From Propionibacteriaceae bacterium (GTDB taxonomy: Bacteria > Actinomycetota > Actinomycetes > Propionibacteriales > Propionibacteriaceae), in contig JAIRYW010000073.1 of assembly GCA_031267645.1 (NCBI GenBank), positions 1 through 42,494 of the forward strand: a stretch of DNA of 42,494 bases, in the 5' to 3' direction. The position numbers and the translations under genes are program-made. Positions 34,300-42,441 of this stretch are shown here, in pieces. The notes beneath the pieces are model-generated. The model saw nothing but the letters and a program-made list of their open reading frames with translations. It made no database searches and was not told the DNA's origin. The stretch's first letter is position 1. Each line of letters starts with the position of its first letter.

Positions 34300-35840
34300 G
34301 GAGTACTCCTGTCCGGTGATTCGGCAACGGTGTCCGAGGCGTCGGTGGTAGCGCGCCGTCGGCCACGGACGACAGTGCGCGCAGCGAGAACGCCCTTGAC
34401 CACGAAGACCAGGGCGATGCAGGCGAAGGCGAAGATTGACACGGCGCTGGAGGCGAAGGTCTCCAGGAACGGTTTGCCCAAAGACAGTCCGCGCCGGAAG
34501 TTGGCTTCGATCATCGGCCCTAGGACCAAGGTCAAAGCCAGCGGCGGCAAGGGCACGTCGAGTTTGCGCAGAAGCAGCCCGACGACACCGGCCACCCACA
34601 TGACCACGACGTCGTAGACCGAGTTCTGAATGGCGAAGGCGCCGACCGTCATGATCCCCAAGACGATGGGATACAGCAACGGGGTTGGAACACGCAGGAT
34701 CTGGACCCACATGCGGACCAGAGGCAGAGCCATGATCAGCAAGATGACATTGGACAGCATCAGACTGGTGACGATGCCCCAGGCGATGTCTGGATGGTCA
34801 GCGAAAAGCAGGGGACCTGGCTGCAGCCCGTTGATGATGAAAGCCCCCAGCAAGATGGCCATGGTCGAAGAGGACGGAATGCCCAAAGTCAACAGCGGGA
34901 TGAAGTTAGCGATACCAAGGGCATTGTTGGCTGTCTCCGGCCCGGCCACCCCCTGGATGGCTCCATGCCCGAAGTTCTCCGGATGCTTCGCGAAGCGTTT
35001 TTCGACGGCGTACGAGGTGAAGGCGCTGGCGGCGGCGGGCGAACCCGGCACTAGACCGAAGAAGAAGCCGATGGCGGTGCCACGGCCCATGGAGCCCATC
35101 GAGTCTTTGATGTCGCGCCAACTCAGACGCAATGACCCGATGTTCGAAGAGAAGTCCGGCGGCTGCTTGTCTCCTAAGATCTGCAAGATCTCAGCCAGGC
35201 CGAAGATGCCCATGACCACGGCCACATAGCTGATGCCACCGCTGAGGTCGAGATTGCCGAAGGTGAACCGGGGCCGGCCGGTGAAATGGTCCAGACCGAC
35301 GGTGCCGATGAGCAGACCCAGGGCGGCGGCGGCTAGGCCTTTGACCATGGACTTCCCAGCCAGACCGATCACGAGCATGAGAGCGAGCAGGGAGAGGGCG
35401 AAGATGTCGATGAAGGTCAGCCCCAGAGCCAACTCAGAGAAGTTGGAGGCGAACAGCATGCCGATGAAGGCCAAGGTGCCGCCGACGAAGGAGCCCACGG
35501 CCGCGATGGCGAGCGCTTTGCCCGCCTGCCCCTTCCGGGTCATCTGATAGCCGTCGATCCCGGTCGCGACCGACGACACCTCTCCGGGCACGTTCAGCAG
35601 GACGGATGTGATCGTGCCGCCGTACATGGACCCGTAATAGATGGCCGCGATCATCACGATCGACGCCTTGACATCCAATACGAAGGCCAGTGGAAGCAGC
35701 AGGGCGGTGGCGGCCGGTGGGCCGAAGCCGGGCAGCACGCCGGTCAACATGCCCAAGGCGCAACCAAGCACAGCGAAGGCGATGATCTCGGGCGTCAGGA
35801 TCGCGCTGAACCCGAGTGCGATGTCGTGCAGAAGATCCAT
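34296..35840 (-). CDS. tctA: Tripartite tricarboxylate transporter large membrane subunit
   Basis: 514 residues, about 11-12 hydrophobic segments. The TctA signature is at the N-terminus (GMLTGVLPGFGPPAATALLLP, about 30-50), with IYYGSMYGGTITSVLLNVPGE and a second, pseudo-repeated half (FFFGLVPGSPAAASAFTSYAVEKR; LLTLGIPSSSTMAILLGAF). It forms the sodium- or proton-coupled permease. The ATG at 35840 is 1 bp after the tctB stop and probably relies on translational coupling. Confidence 0.95.
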   Translation of the reverse strand: MDLLHDIALGFSAILTPEIIAFAVLGCALGMLTGVLPGFGPPAATALLLPLAFVLDVKASIVMIAAIYYGSMYGGTITSVLLNVPGEVSSVATGIDGYQMTRKGQAGKALAIAAVGSFVGGTLAFIGMLFASNFSELALGLTFIDIFALSLLALMLVIGLAGKSMVKGLAAAALGLLIGTVGLDHFTGRPRFTFGNLDLSGGISYVAVVMGIFGLAEILQILGDKQPPDFSSNIGSLRLSWRDIKDSMGSMGRGTAIGFFFGLVPGSPAAASAFTSYAVEKRFAKHPENFGHGAIQGVAGPETANNALGIANFIPLLTLGIPSSSTMAILLGAFIINGLQPGPLLFADHPDIAWGIVTSLMLSNVILLIMALPLVRMWVQILRVPTPLLYPIVLGIMTVGAFAIQNSVYDVVVMWVAGVVGLLLRKLDVPLPPLALTLVLGPMIEANFRRGLSLGKPFLETFASSAVSIFAFACIALVFVVKGVLAARTVVRGRRRATTDASDTVAESPDRSTP

Positions 35841-35841
35841 G

Positions 35842-36513
35842 TCAGACCCCGAATGGTCGTAGTAGGCCGAAAGGATCGGGCAGCTGAATACCGATCTTGT
35901 CGGCTCCGATGCCGACGAGCACGCAAACCACCAAGGTGGCCGGTAGAGCGATCCACCAACGCATCCGCGTGATGACGATCAACATGACACCGACGTACAC
36001 AGTCATAGCGGGCACGAAACCGAACTGCTCCAGTCCGAGGATCGGCACCAAGAACCAAATCACGGCGAAGACGCGGATCGCGGCGCCAGCCCGCGTCGTC
36101 CGCTCCACTCCGTCCTCTTCTTCCTCGTCGGTCAAGGCGGACCCGTTGCCGGGCTGGCCTGGCCGACCCTTGACCAGCCACATCAACGACAGCAGAGCCA
36201 AAGCGGATGAGACCACGGCCGGGAACAGCCCAGGAGCTGGCTGACCCTTGTTATAAAGTCCGTAGGACGTCACCGAGATGATCAGCGCCGTCAAGGCGAT
36301 CCCCAGAAAAATCGCCGCCGCGACCCGTTCACCGACCAAACGAGACGGCAGGGACAGCGGCTCCTCGGCCTGAGGCAAGCGGCTGAACAGGCCAGCCAGC
36401 CGAGGTGGCTCCACATCCGAAGAGACGCCGAAATCGGACGTCCGCACAACGCCCTCAGGATCCTGATCGGGCGGGTCGATGGCCTGGCCGGCCAGGTCTG
36501 TGCCCTCGTTCAC
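35842..36513 (-). CDS. tctB: Tripartite tricarboxylate transporter small membrane subunit
   Basis: 223 residues from the GTG at 36513, chosen because GGAGG stands 9 nt upstream and it leaves a 4-bp gap from the lyase stop. The ATG at 36594 would overlap the lyase gene by 77 bp. A hydrophilic N-terminus of about 65 residues precedes four hydrophobic segments (AAAIFLGIALTALIISV; LFPAVVSSALALLSLMWLV; IRVFAVIWFLVPILGLEQFGF; WIALPATLVVCVLVGIG), the TctB layout. A Glu-rich loop (LTDEEEEDGVE) separates the pairs. Confidence 0.85.
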   Translation of the reverse strand: MNEGTDLAGQAIDPPDQDPEGVVRTSDFGVSSDVEPPRLAGLFSRLPQAEEPLSLPSRLVGERVAAAIFLGIALTALIISVTSYGLYNKGQPAPGLFPAVVSSALALLSLMWLVKGRPGQPGNGSALTDEEEEDGVERTTRAGAAIRVFAVIWFLVPILGLEQFGFVPAMTVYVGVMLIVITRMRWWIALPATLVVCVLVGIGADKIGIQLPDPFGLLRPFGV

Positions 36514-36517
36514 GCTC

Positions 36518-37921
36518 TCAACCTCCGTTCGATGCCCCGGCGAGACGTCGGCTGATGGTGGCAGCGGCGCTTCGACCGGCTTCGGCCGCCGCATGAGCTA
36601 TGTCGGCGCTCAATCCGACGTAGCTGGACGGATCGGTCAAAGCCGCGACCTCTTCCGCCGTGAGCCGTGACCCGACTCGGTCGTCCGCCAGGAGCAAATC
36701 GGCGAAGCTGCCCTGGCCCAACGCCGTGGCCTGAGCCGCGTCGTAAATCGCGTCATGGGAGTCCTGCCGCCCCAGGCTCTCAGCCAGGCGCATCATGATG
36801 GCCTCACTCATGATCAGACCACCAGTCAAGTCAAGGTTGACTCGCATGCGCTGGGGGAAGATCTCGAGGCCCTCCAGCACCGTCACCAAACGGCTGAGGG
36901 CGTCGCCAGTCTCCACACAGGCCTCTTCGATGGCCTGACGGATCATCATGGTCATGGCCCGATCCGACTCGTGCTCGACCTGCATGCCCTCCAAAGCCAA
37001 CGGCACGCAGGATCTGATCCGAGCCGAGCTGGTGATGATGTCCTGACACAGCTTGGGGTTGCGCTTCTGGGGCATCGTCGAGGACCCGACGGTGCCTGGC
37101 GGGGTGGGTTCTTCGACTTCACCGAACTCGGTCTTCATGAGGGTGTAGATCTCACGGGCGATTTTGCCGGTGGTGGCCGCCAGCAGACCCAACAGACTGA
37201 CGTACTCGGCGTCCCCGTCCAAAGCGCTACGCGAAGGCACGCCGACCTGGGACAGGCCGAGACGACTAGCCACCCCGGCCTGCACCGCCGGACCCTGCTC
37301 GCCGGTGGAGGCGAAATTACCCACGGCTCCGCCCAAGACCGCCACGAAGACGCGGCTCTCAGCGGCAGTCAGCCGGTCGACGTGACGCCGTAACTCGTCG
37401 ATCCAAACCGCCGGCTTGTAACCGAACGTCATAGGCACGGCGTGCTGACCGTGGGTCCGACCAGCCACCGGCATGTCGGCGCTCCGATCGGCCAGGTCCG
37501 CCAAGGTGGTCAAGATCCGGGCGATCAGATCGAGGAAGACGCCGTGGACGCGCCGCAGGATCAAAGCCTCTCCGGTGGAGACGATGTTCTGCGTCGTGGC
37601 TCCCCAATGGACGTAATCGCCCGCCCCCGGGCCGGCCACTCGGGCCAGTTCCCAAATCAAAGGGACCAAGGGATGGCTGGTCTTGGCGGTGGACTGGTCG
37701 ATGCGCGCTTGCTCCAACTGGTCGAGGTGGGCGACCTGGGCGATCCGGTCAGCCGCCTCCTGAGGGATCATGCCCAAGGCGGCCTGGGTCTGCGCCAGCG
37801 CGGACTCGACATCGAGAAATGACTGCTGCCGTGACATTTGATCGAAGCAGCCGCGCACACCGGGGTCTTTCACCCGACCCGCAGTAGACGGGTCGACCCT
37901 CGCCACTGTCGAAGCGCTCAC
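36518..37921 (-). CDS. Lyase of the fumarase/aspartase superfamily (adenylosuccinate lyase / carboxymuconate cycloisomerase-like)
   Basis: 467 residues from the GTG at 37921 (AAGGAGGTACT upstream). Superfamily motifs are TSHPLVPLIWEL, HWGATTQNIVSTG, GRTHGQHAVPMTFGYK and the signature GSSTMPQKRNPKLCQD with the catalytic-loop Ser. Overall it is closest to the adenylosuccinate lyase / 3-carboxy-cis,cis-muconate cycloisomerase branch. As first gene of an operon with tctBAC, beta-elimination or cycloisomerisation of an imported carboxylate is more likely than purine synthesis; this is inference from context. Candidates are aminopolycarboxylates, substituted succinates or carboxymuconates. Confidence 0.85.
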   Translation of the reverse strand: MSASTVARVDPSTAGRVKDPGVRGCFDQMSRQQSFLDVESALAQTQAALGMIPQEAADRIAQVAHLDQLEQARIDQSTAKTSHPLVPLIWELARVAGPGAGDYVHWGATTQNIVSTGEALILRRVHGVFLDLIARILTTLADLADRSADMPVAGRTHGQHAVPMTFGYKPAVWIDELRRHVDRLTAAESRVFVAVLGGAVGNFASTGEQGPAVQAGVASRLGLSQVGVPSRSALDGDAEYVSLLGLLAATTGKIAREIYTLMKTEFGEVEEPTPPGTVGSSTMPQKRNPKLCQDIITSSARIRSCVPLALEGMQVEHESDRAMTMMIRQAIEEACVETGDALSRLVTVLEGLEIFPQRMRVNLDLTGGLIMSEAIMMRLAESLGRQDSHDAIYDAAQATALGQGSFADLLLADDRVGSRLTAEEVAALTDPSSYVGLSADIAHAAAEAGRSAAATISRRLAGASNGG

Positions 37922-37932
37922 AGTACCTCCTT

Positions 37933-37956
37933 GACTCGCAGCGAGTCGGCGACTCG
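37933..37956 (-). promoter_or_regulatory. Two overlapping 15-bp palindromes before the lyase gene
   Basis: GACTCGC-A-GCGAGTC (37933-37947) and CGAGTCG-G-CGACTCG (37942-37956) share the central GCGAGTC arm, so three alternating half-sites form two mutually exclusive hairpins, or a two-dyad operator. They sit directly upstream of the ribosome binding site (37922-37930 region). Confidence 0.55.
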
Positions 37957-38125
37957 ATCCCCCGTCTGGCACTTATTTGGGAGATGGCCTGTCGATAGCC
38001 CGCCTTTGGACCTTGACGACGAGACCTCGTAGAACTATGGATTCCAGCGGGCCTCTTCTATCGCTCGCCAGTCAACTCGTGCCATGACTGACTGGGCAAG
38101 GGACGAGGGCCCGCAAACGCCGTGA

Positions 38126-38132
38126 TAACGTT
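38126..38132 (+). promoter_or_regulatory. -10 box of lacI-type gene overlapping an AACGTT operator core
   Basis: TAACGT (38126-38131) ends 6 nt before the GTG start, so the transcript is probably leaderless. AACGTT (38127-38132) is the CG-centred core seen in LacI-family operators, so the regulator may repress itself. Confidence 0.45.
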
Positions 38133-38137
38133 CCCAC

Positions 38138-39154
38138 GTGACCACCCTGCGTGAGATCGCCGCCCGCGCTGGAGTCTCGATCTCGACCGCATCACGGGCT
38201 TTGTCCGATCAAGCCCACGTCGAGGTTGAGACGCGTCGTCGCGTCAAAGCGGTGGCGACCGAAATGGGTTACGTGCCCAACGCGTTGGCCCGGGATCTCA
38301 GGCGCAACCAGACCCGAACCATAGGCCTCCTGCTGCCCGACATGCGCTACAGCTCCTTCGCTTCGGATTCCTCGGCCTTGATCCAGGTCCAGCTTCAAGA
38401 ACGCGGCTACGGCATGGTCATATACGCCACCCGTCACGACCGCGAGACAGAATTGCGCTGCCTCGAGCGACTGCACCAGCAGCAGGTCGATGGCATTATC
38501 CACGTGCCGACGTCTATGGCTGGCTCAGAAAATTTCAACTCCGCTCTGGGCTCCATTCCAATGATGGAATTCCTGCGCCCTTCCGCTTCGACCAAACTTG
38601 ACGCTGTCATTTACGATGGCGAATCTGGCGCCAAGGCGGTGATCGACTATCTGTTCAGCCTTGGCCATCGCCACATCGGAGTGATCGCCGGTCCGAAGCG
38701 TGTGGCTTCGACTTTACGTCGCTTGGACGGAGCCCGGCGAGCGATCGCTGAAGCCAACCTCCCCGACGCCAGATTGTCCATAGTGCATGGTGAATATTCG
38801 CCTGACACCGGCCGGAACGCGATTCACCGGCTAGTCACCCAATCCGATCAGCCGACAGCGGTTTTCGCCACCAGCGCCCAGTTCGTCCTCGGCGCGATGT
38901 TGGCCACCAAAGAGATCGGCTTACATATTCCGAAAGACCTGTCCTTGGCTGGTTTCGGGGATCCGGAGTGGGGCAAGCTGATATCACCCGGGCTCACCAC
39001 TTACGCCTTGCCCCTGCACGAGATGGCTATGACCGCCGTCCTGCTCATCACGTCACGGGTGGAACATCCGCCCCAAGACGACCACGTGCCAGTCCGCGTG
39101 ACCATCGCTGGCAACTTGGTGATACGAGAGTCGACCGCCCCAGTGGCCGTTTAG
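38138..39154 (+). CDS. LacI-family transcriptional regulator
   Basis: 338 residues. The N-terminal LacI helix-turn-helix is TLREIAARAGVSISTASRALS, with hinge helix residues VPNALARDLR (about 47-56). The periplasmic-binding-like effector domain includes RTIGLLLPDMRYSSFAS, VIDYLFSLGHRHIGVIAG and LSLAGFGDPEWGKLISPGLTT. The GTG at 38138 gives the standard N-terminus. It is divergent from the lyase-tctBAC operon and followed by a mandelate-racemase-family gene, so it most likely controls both in response to the transported acid or a breakdown product. Confidence 0.92.
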   Translation: MTTLREIAARAGVSISTASRALSDQAHVEVETRRRVKAVATEMGYVPNALARDLRRNQTRTIGLLLPDMRYSSFASDSSALIQVQLQERGYGMVIYATRHDRETELRCLERLHQQQVDGIIHVPTSMAGSENFNSALGSIPMMEFLRPSASTKLDAVIYDGESGAKAVIDYLFSLGHRHIGVIAGPKRVASTLRRLDGARRAIAEANLPDARLSIVHGEYSPDTGRNAIHRLVTQSDQPTAVFATSAQFVLGAMLATKEIGLHIPKDLSLAGFGDPEWGKLISPGLTTYALPLHEMAMTAVLLITSRVEHPPQDDHVPVRVTIAGNLVIRESTAPVAV

Positions 39155-39157
39155 CCG

Positions 39158-39173
39158 GCCGCCTCGCGGCGGC
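39158..39173 (+). terminator. Small hairpin after the lacI-type gene
   Basis: GCCGCC-TCGC-GGCGGC directly follows the stop codon; no T-tract. It may reduce read-through into the racemase-family gene. Confidence 0.35.
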
Positions 39174-39194
39174 GGAACCTGGAATCGTTATCTG

Positions 39195-39202
39195 AACGCG
39201 TT
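39195..39202. promoter_or_regulatory. LacI-type operator core upstream of racemase-family gene
   Basis: AACGCGTT, a perfect CG-centred palindrome in context CTGAACGCGTTTGC, overlaps the region where a promoter (TTATCT at 39188-39193) would lie. It is 52 bp before the ATG at 39255. A similar AACGTT core lies before the regulator itself. Confidence 0.45.
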
Positions 39203-39254
39203 TGCACGGCCTGTCCTTGACTGACCCGGGTCGAGCCGGTTTGACTGGGGAACC

Positions 39255-40370
39255 ATGTCCGACAGGTCGCACAGCGACATAATCATTGTGGCAGCTCGAT
39301 CGCATGACTTCTCCTGGCCGCGGGACGAACCCGTCAGCAATGGTCTGCACACCTACGCCACGTCAGACCTGACGGTGGTCGAACTACAGACGGACGTCGG
39401 ACTGGTCGGATACGGGATTGGGCGACCCCGGCCGGGTGAGCGAGAATTACGGCGCGACATGCTCGACCGTGTCGTCGGCCGTGACCCTTTGATGTCAGAG
39501 GCCATCTGGGCCGACCTGTGGAGTCCGAAACTGAGAGGACGACGCGGACTCGAGACGAGGGCCTTGTCCTCGATCGACCTGGCCCTGTGGGACATCAGAG
39601 CCAAACTGGCCGGGCTGCCGCTGTACCGATTGCTGGGCGGCTTTCGGAAGACGGTGCCCTTCTACATGGCGGGCGGTTATTACTCTCCCGGCAAGGACCT
39701 CGGCCGTCTGCAGGCCGAGTTCGCCCACTACGTGGAGTTGGGGGCGACGGCGGTCAAAATGAAGGTCGGAGCGATCCCGATCGAACAAGATTTAGATCGC
39801 ATCCGGGCCGTCCGCGAAGCCATCGGCCCCTCGGTCCGCCTCATGCTGGACGCCAACTGCGCCTATCGGTACTACGAAGCCATCGAGCTGTCCCGACGGG
39901 CCGAGGCCTTCGATCCCTTCTGGTTCGAAGAACCGGTCCAGCCGGACGACTACGACGGCATGCGCCGCATCGCCGCCGCCACCGCAGTGCCGTTGGCGGC
40001 CGGTGAGAACGAATACACCAAGTTTGGTTTTCGCGACCTGATCGACACCGGGGCGGTCGCCGTCATCAATCCCGACGCGCGTTACATGGGCGGAGTGACC
40101 GAATTCATGAAGGTGGCGGCCCTGGCCCAGGCCGCCGGTCTGGACCTCTGCCCCCACGGCGAGCAACAAGCCCACGTGCAATTGGTGGCGGCCGTGCCCA
40201 ACGCCATCTACTTGGAGTACTATCCCGAGTCGGTCAAGGCCATGGCTTCTCGGGCGTATCTCAACCCGCCCACCATGAACCCCGACGGCACCGTCAACGT
40301 GCCCGAGGCTCCAGGGGTCGGCCTGGACCCCGATTGGGACGCTCTCGAACCGCACCGTCTCGCCCCGTAG
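39255..40370 (+). CDS. Mandelate racemase / muconate lactonizing enzyme family (enolase superfamily) sugar-acid or carboxylate dehydratase/racemase
   Basis: 371 residues. The enolase-superfamily capping domain (about 10-130) is followed by a barrel with the catalytic KMK pair (K168, K170), metal ligands D in LMLDANCAY (about 199), E in FEEPVQPDD (about 225) and E in AGENEY (about 250), and a His in CPHGEQQAH (about 300). The KxK plus His arrangement is that of the mandelate racemase subgroup, which includes acid-sugar dehydratases. Substrate is not readable from sequence. The ATG at 39255 is preceded by GGGGAACC. An AACGCGTT operator core lies upstream, and its neighbours are a LacI regulator and a carboxylate transporter. 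Confidence 0.87.
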   Translation: MSDRSHSDIIIVAARSHDFSWPRDEPVSNGLHTYATSDLTVVELQTDVGLVGYGIGRPRPGERELRRDMLDRVVGRDPLMSEAIWADLWSPKLRGRRGLETRALSSIDLALWDIRAKLAGLPLYRLLGGFRKTVPFYMAGGYYSPGKDLGRLQAEFAHYVELGATAVKMKVGAIPIEQDLDRIRAVREAIGPSVRLMLDANCAYRYYEAIELSRRAEAFDPFWFEEPVQPDDYDGMRRIAAATAVPLAAGENEYTKFGFRDLIDTGAVAVINPDARYMGGVTEFMKVAALAQAAGLDLCPHGEQQAHVQLVAAVPNAIYLEYYPESVKAMASRAYLNPPTMNPDGTVNVPEAPGVGLDPDWDALEPHRLAP

Positions 40371-40378
40371 CCAGCCCG

Positions 40379-40384
40379 TATCCT
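40379..40384 (+). promoter_or_regulatory. -10 box (TATCCT) upstream of the short ORF and carboxyltransferase gene
   Basis: TATCCT just after the racemase-family stop. Transcription would start near 40391, immediately before the AAAAGGAG ribosome binding site of the short ORF at 40407. Confidence 0.4.
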
Positions 40385-40406
40385 GGTAGAAAAGGAGATT
40401 CCGTCC

Positions 40407-40472
40407 ATGCCGCGCCGACCGCTCCGCCGCCCCGCCCCCGTCCACCTCCACTTGGGAATCGACCATGTCTGA
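40407..40472 (+). CDS. Putative 21-residue upstream ORF coupled to the carboxyltransferase gene
   Basis: The ATG at 40407 has a strong ribosome binding site (AAAAGGAG, 9 nt away). The frame runs 21 codons, begins MPRRPLRRPAP and contains two nearby His and a terminal Val. It stops at TGA 40470-40472, overlapping the carboxyltransferase ATG at 40465 in another frame. The large gene has only a weak ribosome binding site of its own (TTGGGAATC), so translational coupling from this leader is plausible. No homologue is recognised; it may simply be a fortuitous ORF. Confidence 0.35.
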   Translation: MPRRPLRRPAPVHLHLGIDHV

Positions 40473-42009
40473 CCATTTGACCCAACTACGGCTGAAGCGC
40501 CAGCAGGCCGCCCAAGGCGGCGGCCAGGCCCGGGTCGACGCCCAGCACGAGCGGGGCCAGCTGACCGCCCGCGAACGGCTGGCCATCTTGTTGGACGACG
40601 GCTCCTTCCAGGAGTTGGGAGCGCTGGCCCGGCACCAGAACACCGACTTCGGCATGGCCGAGCGGCGCTTCATGGGGGACGGCGTGGTGACCGGCTTCGG
40701 CAAGATCAACGGCCGTCGGGTGGCGGTGCACGCCCAAGACTTCACCGTCATGGGCGGGTCTTTCTCCCAGGTCCAATCCCAGAAGATCTGCCGCATCCAA
40801 GACCTAGCGGTCCAAGCCGGAGTCCCCGTCATCGGGTTGAACGACTCCGGCGGCGCCCGGGTCCAAGAGGGCATCAAATCGCTGGCCGCCTACGGCGAGG
40901 TCTTCTATCGCAACGTGGCCGCCTCCGGCGTCGTGCCCCAGATTTCGCTGATCCTGGGGCCGTGCGCCGGCGGGGCGGTCTATTCGCCGGCCCTGACCGA
41001 TTTCGTCATCATGGTGACTGGCACCTCGCACATGTTCCTGACCGGCCCGGAGATCATCCAGACCGTCACCGGCGAGACCGTGTCGTCCGAGGAGTTGGGC
41101 GGGGCCTGGGTCCACAACGCGCGCAGCGGGGTGGCCCATTTCGCGGTCGAGTCCGACCAGGAGGCACTGGCTCTGACCAAGCGTCTGCTGGCCTACCTGC
41201 CCCAGAACAATTCCCAGGATCCGACTCCGCTGACGCCGTACGACGACGTCGACCGGCTGGAGGCGTCCCTCAACGACATCGTGCCTCTGGACGAGAACCT
41301 GCCTTACGACATGCGCCAGGTGCTCGACCTGGTCTTCGACTTGGACTCGGTCTTGGAGGTGTCGCCCGAATTCGCCCCCAACGCCTTGACCGCTCTGGCC
41401 CGGCTGGACGGCCACGCCGTCGGCTTGGTGGCGAACCAGCCGGCCCACCTGTCGGGCGTGCTCGACATCGACTCCTCGGACAAGATCGCCCGTTTCGTCA
41501 GGCTGTGCGACGCCTTCAACCTGCCCGTCGTCACCTTCGTCGACTGTCCCGGCTACCTGCCCGGCGTGGACCAGGAATACCACGGCGTCATCCGTCACGG
41601 GGCCAAGATCATCTACGCCTACTCCCAGGCCACCGTGCCCAAGCTGGCCGTCATCGTGCGCAAGGCCATCGGCGGCTCGTACGTCGCGCTGAGCTCGAAG
41701 CAGATGGGCAATGACATCGCCTTCGCCTGGCCCACCGCCCAGATCGCCGTCATGGGGGCCGAGGGGGCCTTCCGCCTGCTCGGGCGCAAAGCGGCCCAGG
41801 CCAGCCCCGACCCGGCCGCCGCCGAACGGCAGTTCATCGACGACTACCGGGAGAAGTTCTACAACCCCTACCACGCCGCCGACCTGGGCCAGGTCGACGA
41901 GGTCATCGAACCGCGTGAGACCCGCCGGCGTCTGGCCCACGCCCTCGAAGTGGTCCGTACCAAAGTCCAGACCGGCCTGCCTAAGAAGCACGGCCTCTTC
42001 CCGGTTTAG
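40465..42009 (+). CDS. mmdA: Methylmalonyl-CoA decarboxylase/carboxyltransferase alpha (12S-type) subunit
   Basis: 514 residues of the biotin-dependent carboxyltransferase family (crotonase fold repeated). The N-terminal half has MGDGVVTGFGKINGRRV, FTVMGGSFSQ, LNDSGGARVQEGI (first oxyanion site, about 127-139), GPCAGGAVYSPAL and TGPEIIQTVTGE. The C-terminal half has NQPAHLSGVLDIDSSDK, FVDCPGYLPG and RKAIGGSYVALSSKQMGND. It moves CO2 between methylmalonyl-CoA (or propionyl-CoA) and biotin. The downstream OadG-like gene and biotin-carrier gene make methylmalonyl-CoA decarboxylase or propionibacterial transcarboxylase more likely than propionyl-CoA carboxylase; no biotin carboxylase gene is visible. 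Confidence 0.88.
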   Translation: MSDHLTQLRLKRQQAAQGGGQARVDAQHERGQLTARERLAILLDDGSFQELGALARHQNTDFGMAERRFMGDGVVTGFGKINGRRVAVHAQDFTVMGGSFSQVQSQKICRIQDLAVQAGVPVIGLNDSGGARVQEGIKSLAAYGEVFYRNVAASGVVPQISLILGPCAGGAVYSPALTDFVIMVTGTSHMFLTGPEIIQTVTGETVSSEELGGAWVHNARSGVAHFAVESDQEALALTKRLLAYLPQNNSQDPTPLTPYDDVDRLEASLNDIVPLDENLPYDMRQVLDLVFDLDSVLEVSPEFAPNALTALARLDGHAVGLVANQPAHLSGVLDIDSSDKIARFVRLCDAFNLPVVTFVDCPGYLPGVDQEYHGVIRHGAKIIYAYSQATVPKLAVIVRKAIGGSYVALSSKQMGNDIAFAWPTAQIAVMGAEGAFRLLGRKAAQASPDPAAAERQFIDDYREKFYNPYHAADLGQVDEVIEPRETRRRLAHALEVVRTKVQTGLPKKHGLFPV

Positions 42010-42020
42010 GCGGCTGACAA

Positions 42021-42437
42021 GTGTCTGAGATGGGATTCGGCCTCCAGATCACCGCCCTGGGCATGGGCACGGTCCTCGTCATCCTGGTGGCCCTGATGCT
42101 GGTGCTGCGCGCCATCGGCTGGTGGGACCAGCGCGGCCAGCGCCGGGCCGAGGCCGCCCAAGCCGCCGCCAACGCCCGGGCCGAGGCCGAGGCGGCCGCC
42201 AACTGGGACGGCCAGGGCGACGACCCGGCCGTGGTCCTGACCGGCCCGGTCGCCGGCGGGTTGAGTGACGAGGAGGTCGCCGCCATCACCTTGGCGGTGA
42301 TCAGCCACGCCCGTCTGCGCCGCCTCCAAGGCGCCCCTGAGATGCGGGCCCACACGCCCGGCAGTCACCTGTTCGCCTCCCGCTGGGTGGCCAACGGGCG
42401 AGCCAACCAACATCAGCCGTTCAGACGAGGGAACTAG
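42021..42437 (+). CDS. OadG/MmdD-like small membrane subunit of biotin-dependent decarboxylase
   Basis: 138 residues. One N-terminal transmembrane helix (LQITALGMGTVLVILVALMLVLRAIGWW) is followed by a charged, Ala/Glu-rich cytoplasmic part (RRAEAAQAAANARAEAEAAANW) and a conserved-looking DEEVAAITLAVISHARLR segment. This is the architecture of the gamma/delta subunits (OadG, MmdD) that assemble the membrane decarboxylase complex. The start may be GTG 42021 or ATG 42030. It lies 11 bp after the carboxyltransferase stop and 4 bp before the biotin-carrier start. Confidence 0.78.
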   Translation: MSEMGFGLQITALGMGTVLVILVALMLVLRAIGWWDQRGQRRAEAAQAAANARAEAEAAANWDGQGDDPAVVLTGPVAGGLSDEEVAAITLAVISHARLRRLQGAPEMRAHTPGSHLFASRWVANGRANQHQPFRRGN

Positions 42438-42441
42438 ACCA

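Noticed and set aside
33319-34710. 463-residue version of TctC starting inside tctA
   Set aside because: The extra N-terminal part overlaps tctA out of frame; the signal peptide and ribosome binding site fix the start at 34299.
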